Shown here: piece by piece, positions 1 to 8,279 of the stretch
How positions within the stretch are numbered: position 1 is the stretch's first letter
How the letters are laid out: each line of letters opens with the position of its first letter
Assembly (NCBI RefSeq): GCF_024810105.1
Contig: NZ_JANUDX010000001.1
Coordinates: 496,001 to 560,000 of the forward strand
Length of the DNA: 64,000 nucleotides
DNA from: Stenotrophomonas sp. BIGb0135
GTDB lineage: Bacteria; Pseudomonadota; Gammaproteobacteria; Xanthomonadales; Xanthomonadaceae
Direction of reading: 5' to 3'
Made by a program: the position numbers and the translations under genes
Notes under the pieces: model-generated
The model's database searches: none
The model's input: only the letters and a program-made list of their open reading frames with translations
Told to the model about the DNA's origin: nothing

Positions 1-708
1 TCCGCGCGCCTCAAGGAGGCCGAAGAGGCCCTGGCCCACCGCCCCACGCAGAAGGCACGCAACGCGCTGCGCGTTGCCGGCAACCGGATCGAGCGCGCGC
101 AGGCGCGGTTGGACGACCTGCGCCGCACCGGCCTGCTGCCGCGTGACAGCCGCATCTTTCCTGGCGTGTACGCGCCGGTGATCGTGTCCGAGCACGGCCA
201 GCGGGTGATCAAGCCCATGCGCTACCAGTGCCGCCTGCCTGACAAACCCGCTCGCAACGACACGCTGTATCCGGGTACCTACAACGCCCGGCGCGACAGC
301 CTCGCCTCGTACTGGAAGTCCGCGTTCGGGCATCGCCACGGTGTGGTGGTGGTGCAGTCGTTCTACGAACACGTCCCGCGCCATGCACTGGAACAGCGCA
401 GGCTGGCGCCCGGCGAGACACCGGGCAACGTGGTGCTGGAGTTTCGACCGCAGCCGCCGCGCGACCTGCTGATCGCCTGCCTGTGGTCCGAGTGGGAGGG
501 CCCCGAAGGCCGCCTGCTGTCCTTTGCCGCCATCACCGATGAACCGCCGCGTGACGTGGCGGCGGCGGGCCATGATCGCTGCATCGTGCCGATCCGGGCC
601 GAATACCTGGATGCGTGGCTCAACCCGGACCCGCAGGACCTGGCCGCGCTCTACCGCATCCTGGATGACCGCGAGCCCGTATCACTGGCCTACGCCGAGG
701 CGGCGTGA
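1..708 (+). CDS. SOS response-associated peptidase (SRAP, YedK/HMCES family), 5' end outside window
   Basis: The reading frame is open from base 1, so the N-terminus, including the catalytic Cys2 expected in this family, lies upstream of the window. The visible part keeps SRAP features: the N-x-R-x-E/D-like 'YNARRDSL' segment, 'KSAFGHRHGVVVVQSFYEH' with the conserved acidic residue of the active site, and a late 'AAGHDRCIVPI' block. Family members crosslink covalently to abasic sites in single-stranded DNA and so protect them during replication. The stop is followed within 10 bases by the 3' end of a convergent receiver gene. The family call is firm; residues 1-36 of the visible part form a charged helix of unclear role. 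Confidence 0.85.
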   Translation, partial: SARLKEAEEALAHRPTQKARNALRVAGNRIERAQARLDDLRRTGLLPRDSRIFPGVYAPVIVSEHGQRVIKPMRYQCRLPDKPARNDTLYPGTYNARRDSLASYWKSAFGHRHGVVVVQSFYEHVPRHALEQRRLAPGETPGNVVLEFRPQPPRDLLIACLWSEWEGPEGRLLSFAAITDEPPRDVAAAGHDRCIVPIRAEYLDAWLNPDPQDLAALYRILDDREPVSLAYAEAA

Positions 709-717
709 GCCACCCGC

Positions 718-1098
718 TCAGCTGGCGACCGACGCGCCCCGCAGCGCGCGCGCCAGCGCGGCATTCAGTTCCGCGGTGAGATAGGGCTTGCCCAGCAACA
801 CGCCACTGCGGAATACGTCGGGCAGGTGGTCCGGCGCCATGCCGGTGGCAAGCACGAACGGAATGCCGCGCGCGCCCAGGCCAGCCGCAACGGCCTCACT
901 GGTTTCGTTGTTGGCCAGCCGATAATCCAGCAAGGCAACCTGGGGATCGCTGGCCCCCAGCAAGCGCAGCGCCTCGGACACCGATGCCGCCACCCCCACC
1001 ACGACCGCACCGGACTGCACCAGCTGCATCTGCAGCAGCGTGGCGCTCATCTCATCGTTTTCCACCACCAGTACCCGCAGATCCTGCAACGCGCTCAT
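718..1098 (-). CDS. Stand-alone response regulator receiver protein
   Basis: A single CheY-like receiver of 126 residues with no output domain. The acidic pair is E13/D15 (VVENDE), the phosphoacceptor is D58 (ALLDYRL), the switch residue is in 'VLATGM', and the conserved lysine is K104 (LLGKPY). It probably relays phosphate or acts through protein contacts. No kinase gene is adjacent, so its partner is not visible. The gene faces the SRAP gene tail to tail. Start ATG with a weak upstream purine run. Confidence 0.85.
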   Translation of the reverse strand: MSALQDLRVLVVENDEMSATLLQMQLVQSGAVVVGVAASVSEALRLLGASDPQVALLDYRLANNETSEAVAAGLGARGIPFVLATGMAPDHLPDVFRSGVLLGKPYLTAELNAALARALRGASVAS

Positions 1099-1222
1099 AC
1101 CGGCTCCCTGTATGGTTCAGCACGGTGAGTATAGCGTCCCGCCCAGATGACGGCCGCATGGCGACTGAAGCATTCAGATCTCCCCAGACCGTCGTGTTTT
1201 GTATACACTACGCGGCCAGCCA

Positions 1223-1309
1223 GCCGAAGTGGCGGAATCGGTAGACGCAGCGGACTCAAAATCCGCCGCCCTTAAAAGCGTGTGGGTTCGAGTCCCACCT
1301 TCGGCACCA
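1223..1309 (+). tRNA. tRNA-Leu (anticodon CAA)
   Basis: An 87-nt class II tRNA. The acceptor arms GCCGAAG and CTTCGGC pair perfectly, the discriminator is A, and CCA is encoded. The anticodon stem GCGGA/TCCGC encloses the loop CTCAAAA, so the anticodon is CAA, reading UUG. There is a long variable arm (CGCCCTTAAAAGCG) and a T-loop GGTTCGAGTCC. A perfect terminator follows 12 nt later, so it is probably a single-gene transcript. Confidence 0.97.
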
Positions 1310-1321
1310 TGGAACACGCAG

Positions 1322-1349
1322 AGGCCAGATCCCACGGATCTGGCCTTTT
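1322..1349 (+). terminator. Rho-independent terminator of tRNA-Leu
   Basis: Ten-base-pair perfect stem (GGCCAGATCC, loop CAC, GGATCTGGCC) followed by TTTT, starting 13 nt after the tRNA CCA end. Confidence 0.9.
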
Positions 1350-1579
1350 GCGTTTCAGCCGCCAGCCGTTTTGCGGCCTGATGGCGATACTGCGGTATCC
1401 GTCGCACGACCGGCCGACGGCATGCGTCGCTGCCGCGGCCGGGCCCCGGCCGACAGCGTCGATCGCATCACGGCGTCCCGCGCGCCGGGCATCGCGTAGC
1501 GGCTTGCTGCGCACGCACGAGGTGCCTACGCTGTTGCCAGGGACCGCCTCAGCGGCGCCCGTTTCCAAGGGAGTCAGGC

Positions 1580-2131
1580 GTGGATCGGCAAGGACGCAAA
1601 CTGCTGGTGTTGGACATCGATGAAACCCTGGTGTTCGCCAGCGAACACGCGCTGGATCGCCCCGCCGACCTGTGCGTTGCCGGCTACCACGTGTACAAGC
1701 GCCCCCATCTGGACGCCTTCCTCGACTATGCGTTCGCCACTTTCGAGGTCGGGGTCTGGACGTCGTCCGGCCAAGGGTATGCGGAACCGCTGGTGGCGCA
1801 GTTGATGGGCGCGCACCCGGTTGCGTTCGTCTGGTCGTCGGCCCGCTGCAGCACCGCGCGGGATTGGGAGACCGGCCACTACGCCAGCGAGAAACGCCTG
1901 GCCAAGCTCAAGAAGCTCGGTTTCGCGCTCGACCAGATCATCGGGATCGACGACACCCCGCGCAAATACGCGAAGAACTACGGCAACCTGGTCTGCGTAC
2001 GCGAGTTCACCGGCGATCCCTGCGACGACGAACTGTCCCACCTGCCCCGCTATCTGGCCCACCTCGATCGGGCACCCCGCATCCGCACCGTGGAGAAGCG
2101 CAACTGGCGGGAGCAACTGCTGCGCCTGTGA
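1580..2131 (+). CDS. HAD-superfamily FCP1/NLI-interacting-factor-like phosphatase
   Basis: The 183-residue protein has the HAD nucleophile motif 'VLDIDETLV' (D12, D14), a 'KRPHLDAFLDY' segment typical of the FCP1-homology (NIF) domain, and 'IIGIDDTPRKY' near residue 137 as the Mg-binding acidic motif. These enzymes remove phosphate from proteins or small molecules; the substrate here is unknown. The start is GTG with an AAGGGAG ribosome-binding site about 8 nt upstream. The 270-nt stretch between the tRNA and this gene holds the tRNA terminator and nothing else I recognise. Confidence 0.8.
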   Translation: MDRQGRKLLVLDIDETLVFASEHALDRPADLCVAGYHVYKRPHLDAFLDYAFATFEVGVWTSSGQGYAEPLVAQLMGAHPVAFVWSSARCSTARDWETGHYASEKRLAKLKKLGFALDQIIGIDDTPRKYAKNYGNLVCVREFTGDPCDDELSHLPRYLAHLDRAPRIRTVEKRNWREQLLRL

Positions 2132-2191
2132 TCCGTGCCGGTCGGCCGGATGCCCACGCCGTGGGCCGGTCGCATCCCATAGCGCCTATTG

Positions 2192-2977
2192 CTACCTGCG
2201 GGCCTGCTCGCAGTGGTCGTGCAGGCTCACGCCCAGCGTCGCGCGAAAGGCGCGCAGGAAGGTGCCGGCGTGCTTGAAGCCTATGGCGAGCGCCGCCGCG
2301 TCCACGCCCATCTCGCCACGCCGTACCCGGCGGGCGGCCTGTTTCAGCCGCACCTGCGTGCCGAACTGCAGCGGCGTGCAGCCGTAGGCGGCCAGGAACG
2401 CTTCGGAAAAATAGCGCACGGGCATGCCTAACCGGTTGGCGAGCTCGCGTGAAGGGACAGCGCGCTCGGTATGGCCGTGCATGATCAGGCAGGCGGTCTG
2501 CAGCGTGGCCAACACCTGCTGCCTGCGCGCTGGCGAGTGGCCCGGGCAGTGTGCGGCGCGGGCCGCGATCCCGCGTTGCTGGTCGGCCATGAGCAGCAGC
2601 AACGGGCGCAGATCCGCATGGCCCTGCGCCTTGCTGGCCGGTGCGGACGCGCGCCGACGCCACAGCTGGATCGCCATCCGCAGTTCGGCCGCTGGCATCT
2701 GGCCGATGCCGGGGTACATCGGCCCGGCGCCTGTGCCCAGTGCCTCCAGCGTATCGGAGGACAGGCAAACGCCGGCGCAGATCCCGAGGCGGCCCGCGCG
2801 CAGCAGCGGCGTCGAATCGGGGCCGAGCATGAGCCATCCGCCGCGACGCAGTTCCAGCCGGCCCTCGCGGCCCTCGATGACGGTCCTGCCGCGCAGTTGT
2901 ACCCACAGGCTGGTGACCCCGGCCGGTATCCGCAGCGGCGGCCCGGATGCAAGCACGGCAACCGGCCGCGCGTTCAA
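2192..2977 (-). CDS. AraC-family transcriptional regulator
   Basis: 261 residues. The last ~95 carry the double helix-turn-helix of AraC/XylS proteins ('SRELANRLGMPVRYFSEAF' and 'IGFKHAGTFLRAFRATLG'). The N-terminal half looks like a small beta-rich ligand or cupin domain ('IPAGVTSLWVQLRG ... RRGGWLMLGPDS'). The chosen TTG start overlaps the stop of the pilin-like gene (TTGA), which suggests translational coupling. Regulated genes are unknown; the coupled pilin gene is an odd partner. Confidence 0.82.
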   Translation of the reverse strand: MNARPVAVLASGPPLRIPAGVTSLWVQLRGRTVIEGREGRLELRRGGWLMLGPDSTPLLRAGRLGICAGVCLSSDTLEALGTGAGPMYPGIGQMPAAELRMAIQLWRRRASAPASKAQGHADLRPLLLLMADQQRGIAARAAHCPGHSPARRQQVLATLQTACLIMHGHTERAVPSRELANRLGMPVRYFSEAFLAAYGCTPLQFGTQVRLKQAARRVRRGEMGVDAAALAIGFKHAGTFLRAFRATLGVSLHDHCEQARR

Positions 2978-3444
2978 GGTGACAGGCGCTCAAGCACGGC
3001 GGTGCAGCCTGCCGGTGCCCACTCGTTGTGGGGGGCTGCACGCGACGCGCTGGTCGTGCACTGCCAGCCGTGATCGACGCTGTAGTCGAGGGCGACGAAG
3101 TCGAGGAATTCGCCGCCGCAATACAGGTGTGCCGTGCGGGCGGGAACGATGATGTCCACCACGATGGTGGTGCAGAGCGAGGACGTTCCCTGCAGGCCAA
3201 CCACGCCGGGGTTGCTGACGTAGTCGCCCTGCGCGCCGGTGTTGACCAGCCACTCGGCGCCGGCCTTGCCGTGCGAGAGTTCCTCCAGCATCGCGCTGAT
3301 GCGCGAGCGTGCGGTGTGGTGCCGGTAGCCGGGAAGGGTGACCGCCAGCAACACCGCCAGGGCGCCGATGGCGACGATCAGCTCGACCAGGGTGATGCCG
3401 CGCTGGCGGTTGGCCCGGGGGCGGGATCGATTGAGATGGAGCAT
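2974..3444 (-). CDS. Type IV pilin-like protein with prepilin peptidase site
   Basis: 156 residues from the ATG at 3444, preceded by AAAGAAACGA. A short basic leader ends in 'RANRQRG', followed by 'ITLVELIVAIGALAVLLAV', the class III prepilin motif with Glu at mature position 5 and a hydrophobic helix. The mature residue is Ile rather than Phe. The C-terminal part has cysteines (LCTT, LYCGG, WQCTT, AGCT) that could form the pilin D-region disulfide. It is probably a minor pilin or pseudopilin processed by PilD. No other pilus genes are adjacent; it is coupled to the AraC gene downstream. Confidence 0.8.
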   Translation of the reverse strand: MLHLNRSRPRANRQRGITLVELIVAIGALAVLLAVTLPGYRHHTARSRISAMLEELSHGKAGAEWLVNTGAQGDYVSNPGVVGLQGTSSLCTTIVVDIIVPARTAHLYCGGEFLDFVALDYSVDHGWQCTTSASRAAPHNEWAPAGCTAVLERLSP

Positions 3445-3677
3445 TTCGTTTCTTTGAAAGCGCGGGCGGTCTGTACGGCGGACGACGTGCGCATTGCCCG
3501 AATGGGCGTTCGACGCGTACCCGCTAGGAGACCACCCCACCCCCAGGCACACCATGCAAGGAGTGGTAAAAGCGCTTTCAGTGACGGGTTTTGCAACGAT
3601 TCCGATGCGACACGCCGCGCACAGGGTCCCGCAGGGACCCTGCTGCCGGCATCGCGCCGTGGCGTGCTCGCCCCTGC

Positions 3678-5540
3678 CTAGACCAGGCGCAGCGGCGGAT
3701 GCCCAACGTGCGCCACGTGGCCGCCCGCCGCGCGTGGCGTGCCCTTGCCCGCATCCACCCGGAACGCCGCTACCGTCTGCAGCAACTGCGTGGCCTGCTC
3801 TTCCATGCTGCGCGCGGCCGCGGAGGCTTCTTCCACCAGCGCGGCGTTCTGCTGGGTGCTCTGGTCGATGTGATCGACCGCCTGGTTGATCTGGCCGATG
3901 CTCTCGCTCTGCTGCTGGGCCACCGCGCTGATCTCGGTGACCAGTGCGCTGACCCGCTTCACGTTGACCACGATCTCATCCATGGTGCGCCCTGCACTCT
4001 CGACCTGGCCGGTGCCGGTGCCCACCTTCTCCACGGAGTCGGCAATGAGCTGTTTGATCTCCTTGGCCGCACTGGCCGAGCGCTGCGACAGTTCGCGGAT
4101 CTCGGTGGCGACCACGGCGAAACCACGGCCATGCTCACCGGCACGCGCGGCCTCCACGGCGGCATTCAGCGCGAGGATGTTGGTCTGGAAGGCGATGCCG
4201 TCGATCACCCCGATGATGTCCACGATGCGGCGCGACGATGCGTTGATCAGCGCCATCGTGGAGACCACTTCGTGCACGACGTGGCCGCCCTGTGCAGCCA
4301 CGTCTACCGCGCCGATCGCCAGTTCGCTGGCCTGGCGCGCGTTGGCGGCGGTCTGCTGCACGGTCGCGGTGAGGCCCTTCATCGAGACCGCGGTTTCCTC
4401 CAGCGACGCCGCCTGCTGCTCGGTGCGGACCGACAGGTCGCTGTTGCCTTCGGCGATCTCGCTGGCGCCCACCGCGATGGTATCGGCGGCGAACTTGATC
4501 TGGCCGATGATCGTGGCCATCGCATCGACCAGCGCGTTGATGCCTTCGCACAGCTCGGCGATGTGGCCGGTCTTGTCCGCGGTGGCGATGTGCCCGGTGA
4601 GGTCGCCGCCCTGCGCCGCGGCCACCACCTCGCGGGTCTGCGCGACGGCTTGCTGCATGGCCTGGCTGTCGCGCACCTGGGCGGTGATGTCGGTGGCGTA
4701 CTTGACCACCTTGAACGGACGCCCGTTCATGTCGAAGATCGGGTTGTAGGAAGCCTGGATCCAGACCTCCCGGCCGCCTTTGCCAAAGCGCCTGTACTGG
4801 CCGGCGTCATACTCGCCGCGCCCCAGCTTCTCCCAGAACTGGCGGTATTCCAGGCTCTGGCGGTGCTCGGGGTCGACGAACATCGCATGGTGCTGGCCAC
4901 GCACCTCGTCCAGCGTGTAGCCGGTGGTGGCCAGGAAATTGTCGTTGGCCGACAGGATGCGGCCATCCAGGCCGAACTCGATCACCGCCTGCGATTTGTT
5001 GATCGCCGCCAGCTGGCCGGAGACATCGGCGGCCTGCTGCATCTGCGCGGTGATGTCGGTGGCGAATTTCACCACCTTGTAGGGACGCCCGTTGGCATCC
5101 AGCACCGGGTTGTAGGAGGCCTGGATCCAGATCTCGCGGCCGCCCTTGCCCAGCCGGCGGTACTGCCCGGCGTCGTACTCGCCGCGCCCGAGCTTGGCCC
5201 AGAACTCCCGGTACTCCAGGCTCTGGGCAAGGGCCGGGTCGACGAACATCGCATGGTGCCGGCCCTGGATTTCCTCCAGCGCGTAGCCCACGGCCTGCAG
5301 GAAGTTGTCGTTGGCGTGGAGGATGGTCCCGTCCAGGTCGAATTCGATAACCGCCTGCACCCGGTGGAGCGCGGCGACCTGCGCCTCCAGCTCGCGCTGG
5401 CGCCGCTGCTGGGCGGCATCGGCGGTGCCGCGCGCATCGCGGCGGGCCACGAACGGTGCAACCAGTGCGCGCCACGGCGAAACGCCGGCGTCGGCAACCT
5501 GTTCCCGCACATGCGCATGCATGCCTGAAGTAAGCATCAT
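3678..5540 (-). CDS. Methyl-accepting chemotaxis protein with two tandem PAS domains
   Basis: About 620 residues from the ATG at 5540, which has GAGGATC upstream; the frame stays open further upstream but lacks a better site. The protein has no signal peptide or transmembrane helix. Two PAS domains (about residues 63-180 and 185-300) are nearly copies of each other, sharing '[13 protein letters not shown]' and '[14 protein letters not shown]'. The C-terminal half is the MA signalling domain with the hairpin tip '[20 protein letters not shown]'. It should be a cytosolic receptor passing redox, oxygen or ligand state to CheA/CheW. No CheR-binding pentapeptide is seen at the C-terminus. Confidence 0.92.
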   Translation of the reverse strand: MMLTSGMHAHVREQVADAGVSPWRALVAPFVARRDARGTADAAQQRRQRELEAQVAALHRVQAVIEFDLDGTILHANDNFLQAVGYALEEIQGRHHAMFVDPALAQSLEYREFWAKLGRGEYDAGQYRRLGKGGREIWIQASYNPVLDANGRPYKVVKFATDITAQMQQAADVSGQLAAINKSQAVIEFGLDGRILSANDNFLATTGYTLDEVRGQHHAMFVDPEHRQSLEYRQFWEKLGRGEYDAGQYRRFGKGGREVWIQASYNPIFDMNGRPFKVVKYATDITAQVRDSQAMQQAVAQTREVVAAAQGGDLTGHIATADKTGHIAELCEGINALVDAMATIIGQIKFAADTIAVGASEIAEGNSDLSVRTEQQAASLEETAVSMKGLTATVQQTAANARQASELAIGAVDVAAQGGHVVHEVVSTMALINASSRRIVDIIGVIDGIAFQTNILALNAAVEAARAGEHGRGFAVVATEIRELSQRSASAAKEIKQLIADSVEKVGTGTGQVESAGRTMDEIVVNVKRVSALVTEISAVAQQQSESIGQINQAVDHIDQSTQQNAALVEEASAAARSMEEQATQLLQTVAAFRVDAGKGTPRAAGGHVAHVGHPPLRLV

Positions 5541-5839
5541 CTGATCCTCGGTGCCCGGTAGCTGGTGGGATCCGGCGGGCAACATGCCCGCCGGCACATC
5601 GGTTGGCTTGGGGACGTGCGAAGACACCCGTGGGCTGGCGTCATTCCTGCGGCTTGTACAACATGGTCCTGCTTCCTGCAGACGCTGTGTTGCAAAGGCA
5701 CGCGGTCCCGGCCACACGAGCGGGGGGGCAGCCAAGGGCCAGCGCGGACCCACGCGAAGGTGGCTCCAATACCGGTATCGACTGGCGCTGAGGAAAGTTT
5801 AGGGCGGACCGATCAAAGGGGGCGGTCCGGGCGGCGGGC

Positions 5840-8056
5840 TCAGCCCTCGCCGCCCTCGCTGGTCTCGACCGCGTCCAGCGGGTCGCTGGCCTGGCCGAGC
5901 GGTACCTCGACCTGGACGTTGTTCTTGCCCAGCGCCTTGGCCCGGTAGCACTGGGCATCGGCGGCGGCCACGGCCGAATCCACGCTCATGTTGCCGCCGA
6001 TCGCCGCGATGCCGATGCTGGCGCCCACGCTGAGCCGCTGCAGGTCCCACGGGATGGTCAGGCTCCGCACCGATTCGAGCAGGTCGCTGGCGATGCGGCG
6101 GGCGCGCTTGAGCGAGCAACCGGCCAGGATCACCGCGAACTCGTCGCCGCCCAGCCGGGCCACGATGTCCGAGTCGCGCACCCCATGGCGCAGTACGTTG
6201 GCCACCGCCCACAACATCGCGTCCCCGGCCAGGTGGCCGTGGCTGTCGTTGATCGGCTTGAAGTTGTCCAGGTCGATGAACATCAGCGAGGCCGATTGCC
6301 CGGTGCGGGCCACCCGGGTGATGGCCTGCTGCAGGTGCGCCTCGAAGCCGCGGCGGTTGCTCAGTTCGGTCAACGGGTCCACCTCGGCCAGGTGGCGGGC
6401 CTCGCGCTGGCGGGCGCGCTGCTGGGTGACGTCACGGATCACCCAGACCGCCCCCGTGACCTGGCCATCTTCGCCACGCAGCCAGGCCCGGGTCACATCG
6501 ACCGGCACCAGCTGTGCCCCCACCGACAGCAGCAGGTCCGAGTGCAGGTCCACCGCGTTGCTGTCCGGGTCCAGCAGCACCGCGATGTCCAGGGGCGACC
6601 GCGGCGCGTACTCGGTGGTCAGCTCCATCACGTCCTGCACCTGGCCATGGGTCAGCGGCGCGGCCCCCTCACCCGCCAGCGCGCGGGTCGCCGCAGCGTT
6701 GGCATATTGGATCTGGCCGTGCAGGTCCAGGGTGAGCACCATGTCGGCCACCGCATCCAGGGTGACCCGGGTGCGCTGCTCGGAGTCGCGCAGTTGCAGG
6801 CTGCTCTGGCGCTGGGCGGTGACGTCCTGGATCTGCGACACGAAATGCAGCGGTTCGCCGTGCTCCGAGCGCACCAGCGACACCGACAACCGGCCCCAGA
6901 CCACGTTGCCGGCCCTGCCCAGGTAGCGCTTGTCCATGTGGTAGTGGTCGCGGCGCCCCGCCAGCAGGTCGCCGACCAGCGCCAGGTCGGCATGCAGGTC
7001 GTCGGGGTGGGTCAGAGTCTGGAAGTCGATCTCCAGCAACTCGGCACGGGTGTAGCCGAGGATGCCGCACAGGGCATCGTTGACGTCCATCCAGCGCCCT
7101 TCCAGCGACACCAGCGCCATGCCCAGCGCCGCCGAGGAGAACGCACCGGAGAATTTCTCGGCCGCCAGGTAGGCCTGCTCGCGCACTTCGATCATCGGGG
7201 TGATGTCCACGGCCATGCCCACATACCCCAGGCGCTGGCCGCCGGCACAGTTGAGCGGGCTGATCGACAGCCGGACCTGGCGATGCTCGCCATCCTTGCG
7301 CACGAACGTCCACTGGTGCGACCAGGTGCCCTGTGCGGCCTGGGCGGTGAGCGCCTCGAAGACGGTCGGCACGCGCCCGTCCGCGTCGGCCTGCGGGCGC
7401 AGGTAATCCATCATTTCGTCGGGGTCGTGGAACACGCCGGGGTTGGCCTTGCCGATCACGTCCTCGGCGCTGTAGCCCAGCAGCTTCTGCGCGCCGGTAT
7501 TGAACAGGTTGATCACCCCGTCCACGTCGGTGGCAATCACCGCCACCTCGTCGGACGCATCCACCACCGCCTGCAGGCGCTGGCGCATGTTGGCCGCGTC
7601 CTGGCGCGCGTTCTGCAGGTCGGTTACATCGGCATGCGCGCCGGCCATCCACAGCGGGCGCCCCGCGTCATCCCACTCGTAGACGCGGCCGCGGTCCTGC
7701 ACCCAGATCCAGTGGCCGTTCTTGTGCCGCATCCGGCACAGGCTGTCGTAGTGCGGCGAGCGTCCTTCCATGTGCTCGTTGAGCAGCGCGTTGGACTGGG
7801 CCAGGTCGTCGGGATGGACCAGCCGGAAGAAGGTCTCCGGGGTGATCGGGGCCAGTTCGTCGCGGGTGTAGCCCACGATCTGTGCCCAGCGCTCGTTGAC
7901 CCACATCCGCCCGTCCTGGATGTTCCACTCCCAGGTGCCGGCGGCGGTGCCCTCGATGATCATCTGCAGGCGCCGATGGCGCTCGGTGATGTCGCGCAGC
8001 GCGGGGTCGCCGCCAGACCCGATGTCGGTGCGATCGTGGCTCACCGGCACGCCCAC
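5840..8056 (-). CDS. Multi-PAS diguanylate cyclase (GGDEF)
   Basis: 738 residues with four PAS/PAC modules (about 30-150, 165-290, 295-415, 430-545) and a C-terminal GGDEF domain. The active-site motif is intact at 636-640 (ARLGGDEFAVILAG), and an RxxD inhibitory site (RDSD) lies five residues before it. It should make c-di-GMP under product feedback and in response to cofactor or ligand states sensed by the PAS domains. No EAL domain and no membrane helix. The start is uncertain: GTG codons occur at 8056, 8050 and 8044 without a good ribosome-binding site, and a separate short frame with a strong site begins at 8130. Confidence 0.9.
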   Translation of the reverse strand: MGVPVSHDRTDIGSGGDPALRDITERHRRLQMIIEGTAAGTWEWNIQDGRMWVNERWAQIVGYTRDELAPITPETFFRLVHPDDLAQSNALLNEHMEGRSPHYDSLCRMRHKNGHWIWVQDRGRVYEWDDAGRPLWMAGAHADVTDLQNARQDAANMRQRLQAVVDASDEVAVIATDVDGVINLFNTGAQKLLGYSAEDVIGKANPGVFHDPDEMMDYLRPQADADGRVPTVFEALTAQAAQGTWSHQWTFVRKDGEHRQVRLSISPLNCAGGQRLGYVGMAVDITPMIEVREQAYLAAEKFSGAFSSAALGMALVSLEGRWMDVNDALCGILGYTRAELLEIDFQTLTHPDDLHADLALVGDLLAGRRDHYHMDKRYLGRAGNVVWGRLSVSLVRSEHGEPLHFVSQIQDVTAQRQSSLQLRDSEQRTRVTLDAVADMVLTLDLHGQIQYANAAATRALAGEGAAPLTHGQVQDVMELTTEYAPRSPLDIAVLLDPDSNAVDLHSDLLLSVGAQLVPVDVTRAWLRGEDGQVTGAVWVIRDVTQQRARQREARHLAEVDPLTELSNRRGFEAHLQQAITRVARTGQSASLMFIDLDNFKPINDSHGHLAGDAMLWAVANVLRHGVRDSDIVARLGGDEFAVILAGCSLKRARRIASDLLESVRSLTIPWDLQRLSVGASIGIAAIGGNMSVDSAVAAADAQCYRAKALGKNNVQVEVPLGQASDPLDAVETSEGGEG

Positions 8057-8130
8057 GCGCGCGGCGTCGTGCGCGATCGCACGGCGTTGGGCCCCGCCCG
8101 GTCCTCCGGTCCTGCCTGCTGCACTGTCAT
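8041..8130 (-). CDS. Possible 29-codon leader ORF upstream of the diguanylate cyclase
   Basis: An ATG at 8130 has a strong GGAGG site 4 nt upstream and opens a 29-codon frame whose TGA overlaps a GTG start candidate of the cyclase (GTGA at 8044-8041). It could be a coupled leader peptide, or the true start of the cyclase separated by a one-base sequence change. Low confidence as a product. Confidence 0.3.
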   Translation of the reverse strand: MTVQQAGPEDRAGPNAVRSRTTPRAWACR

Positions 8131-8279
8131 CTGGCCTCCCCGCCCGAGCCCCAGCCTACGGGCATTTGAGGGGAAGTGTGACCAAAGCGGGGTGAAACCA
8201 GAAGTGCCGCCGCCAGAGCAGCCGCCCGGACAGGCCGGGGCCGCACGCGGCGGGCCCCGGCACCCTGCCCGGCGGAGGC

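Noticed and set aside
1223..1580. Integration site or genomic island at tRNA-Leu
   Set aside because: No integrase, no direct repeat of the tRNA 3' end, and ordinary chromosomal genes on both sides.
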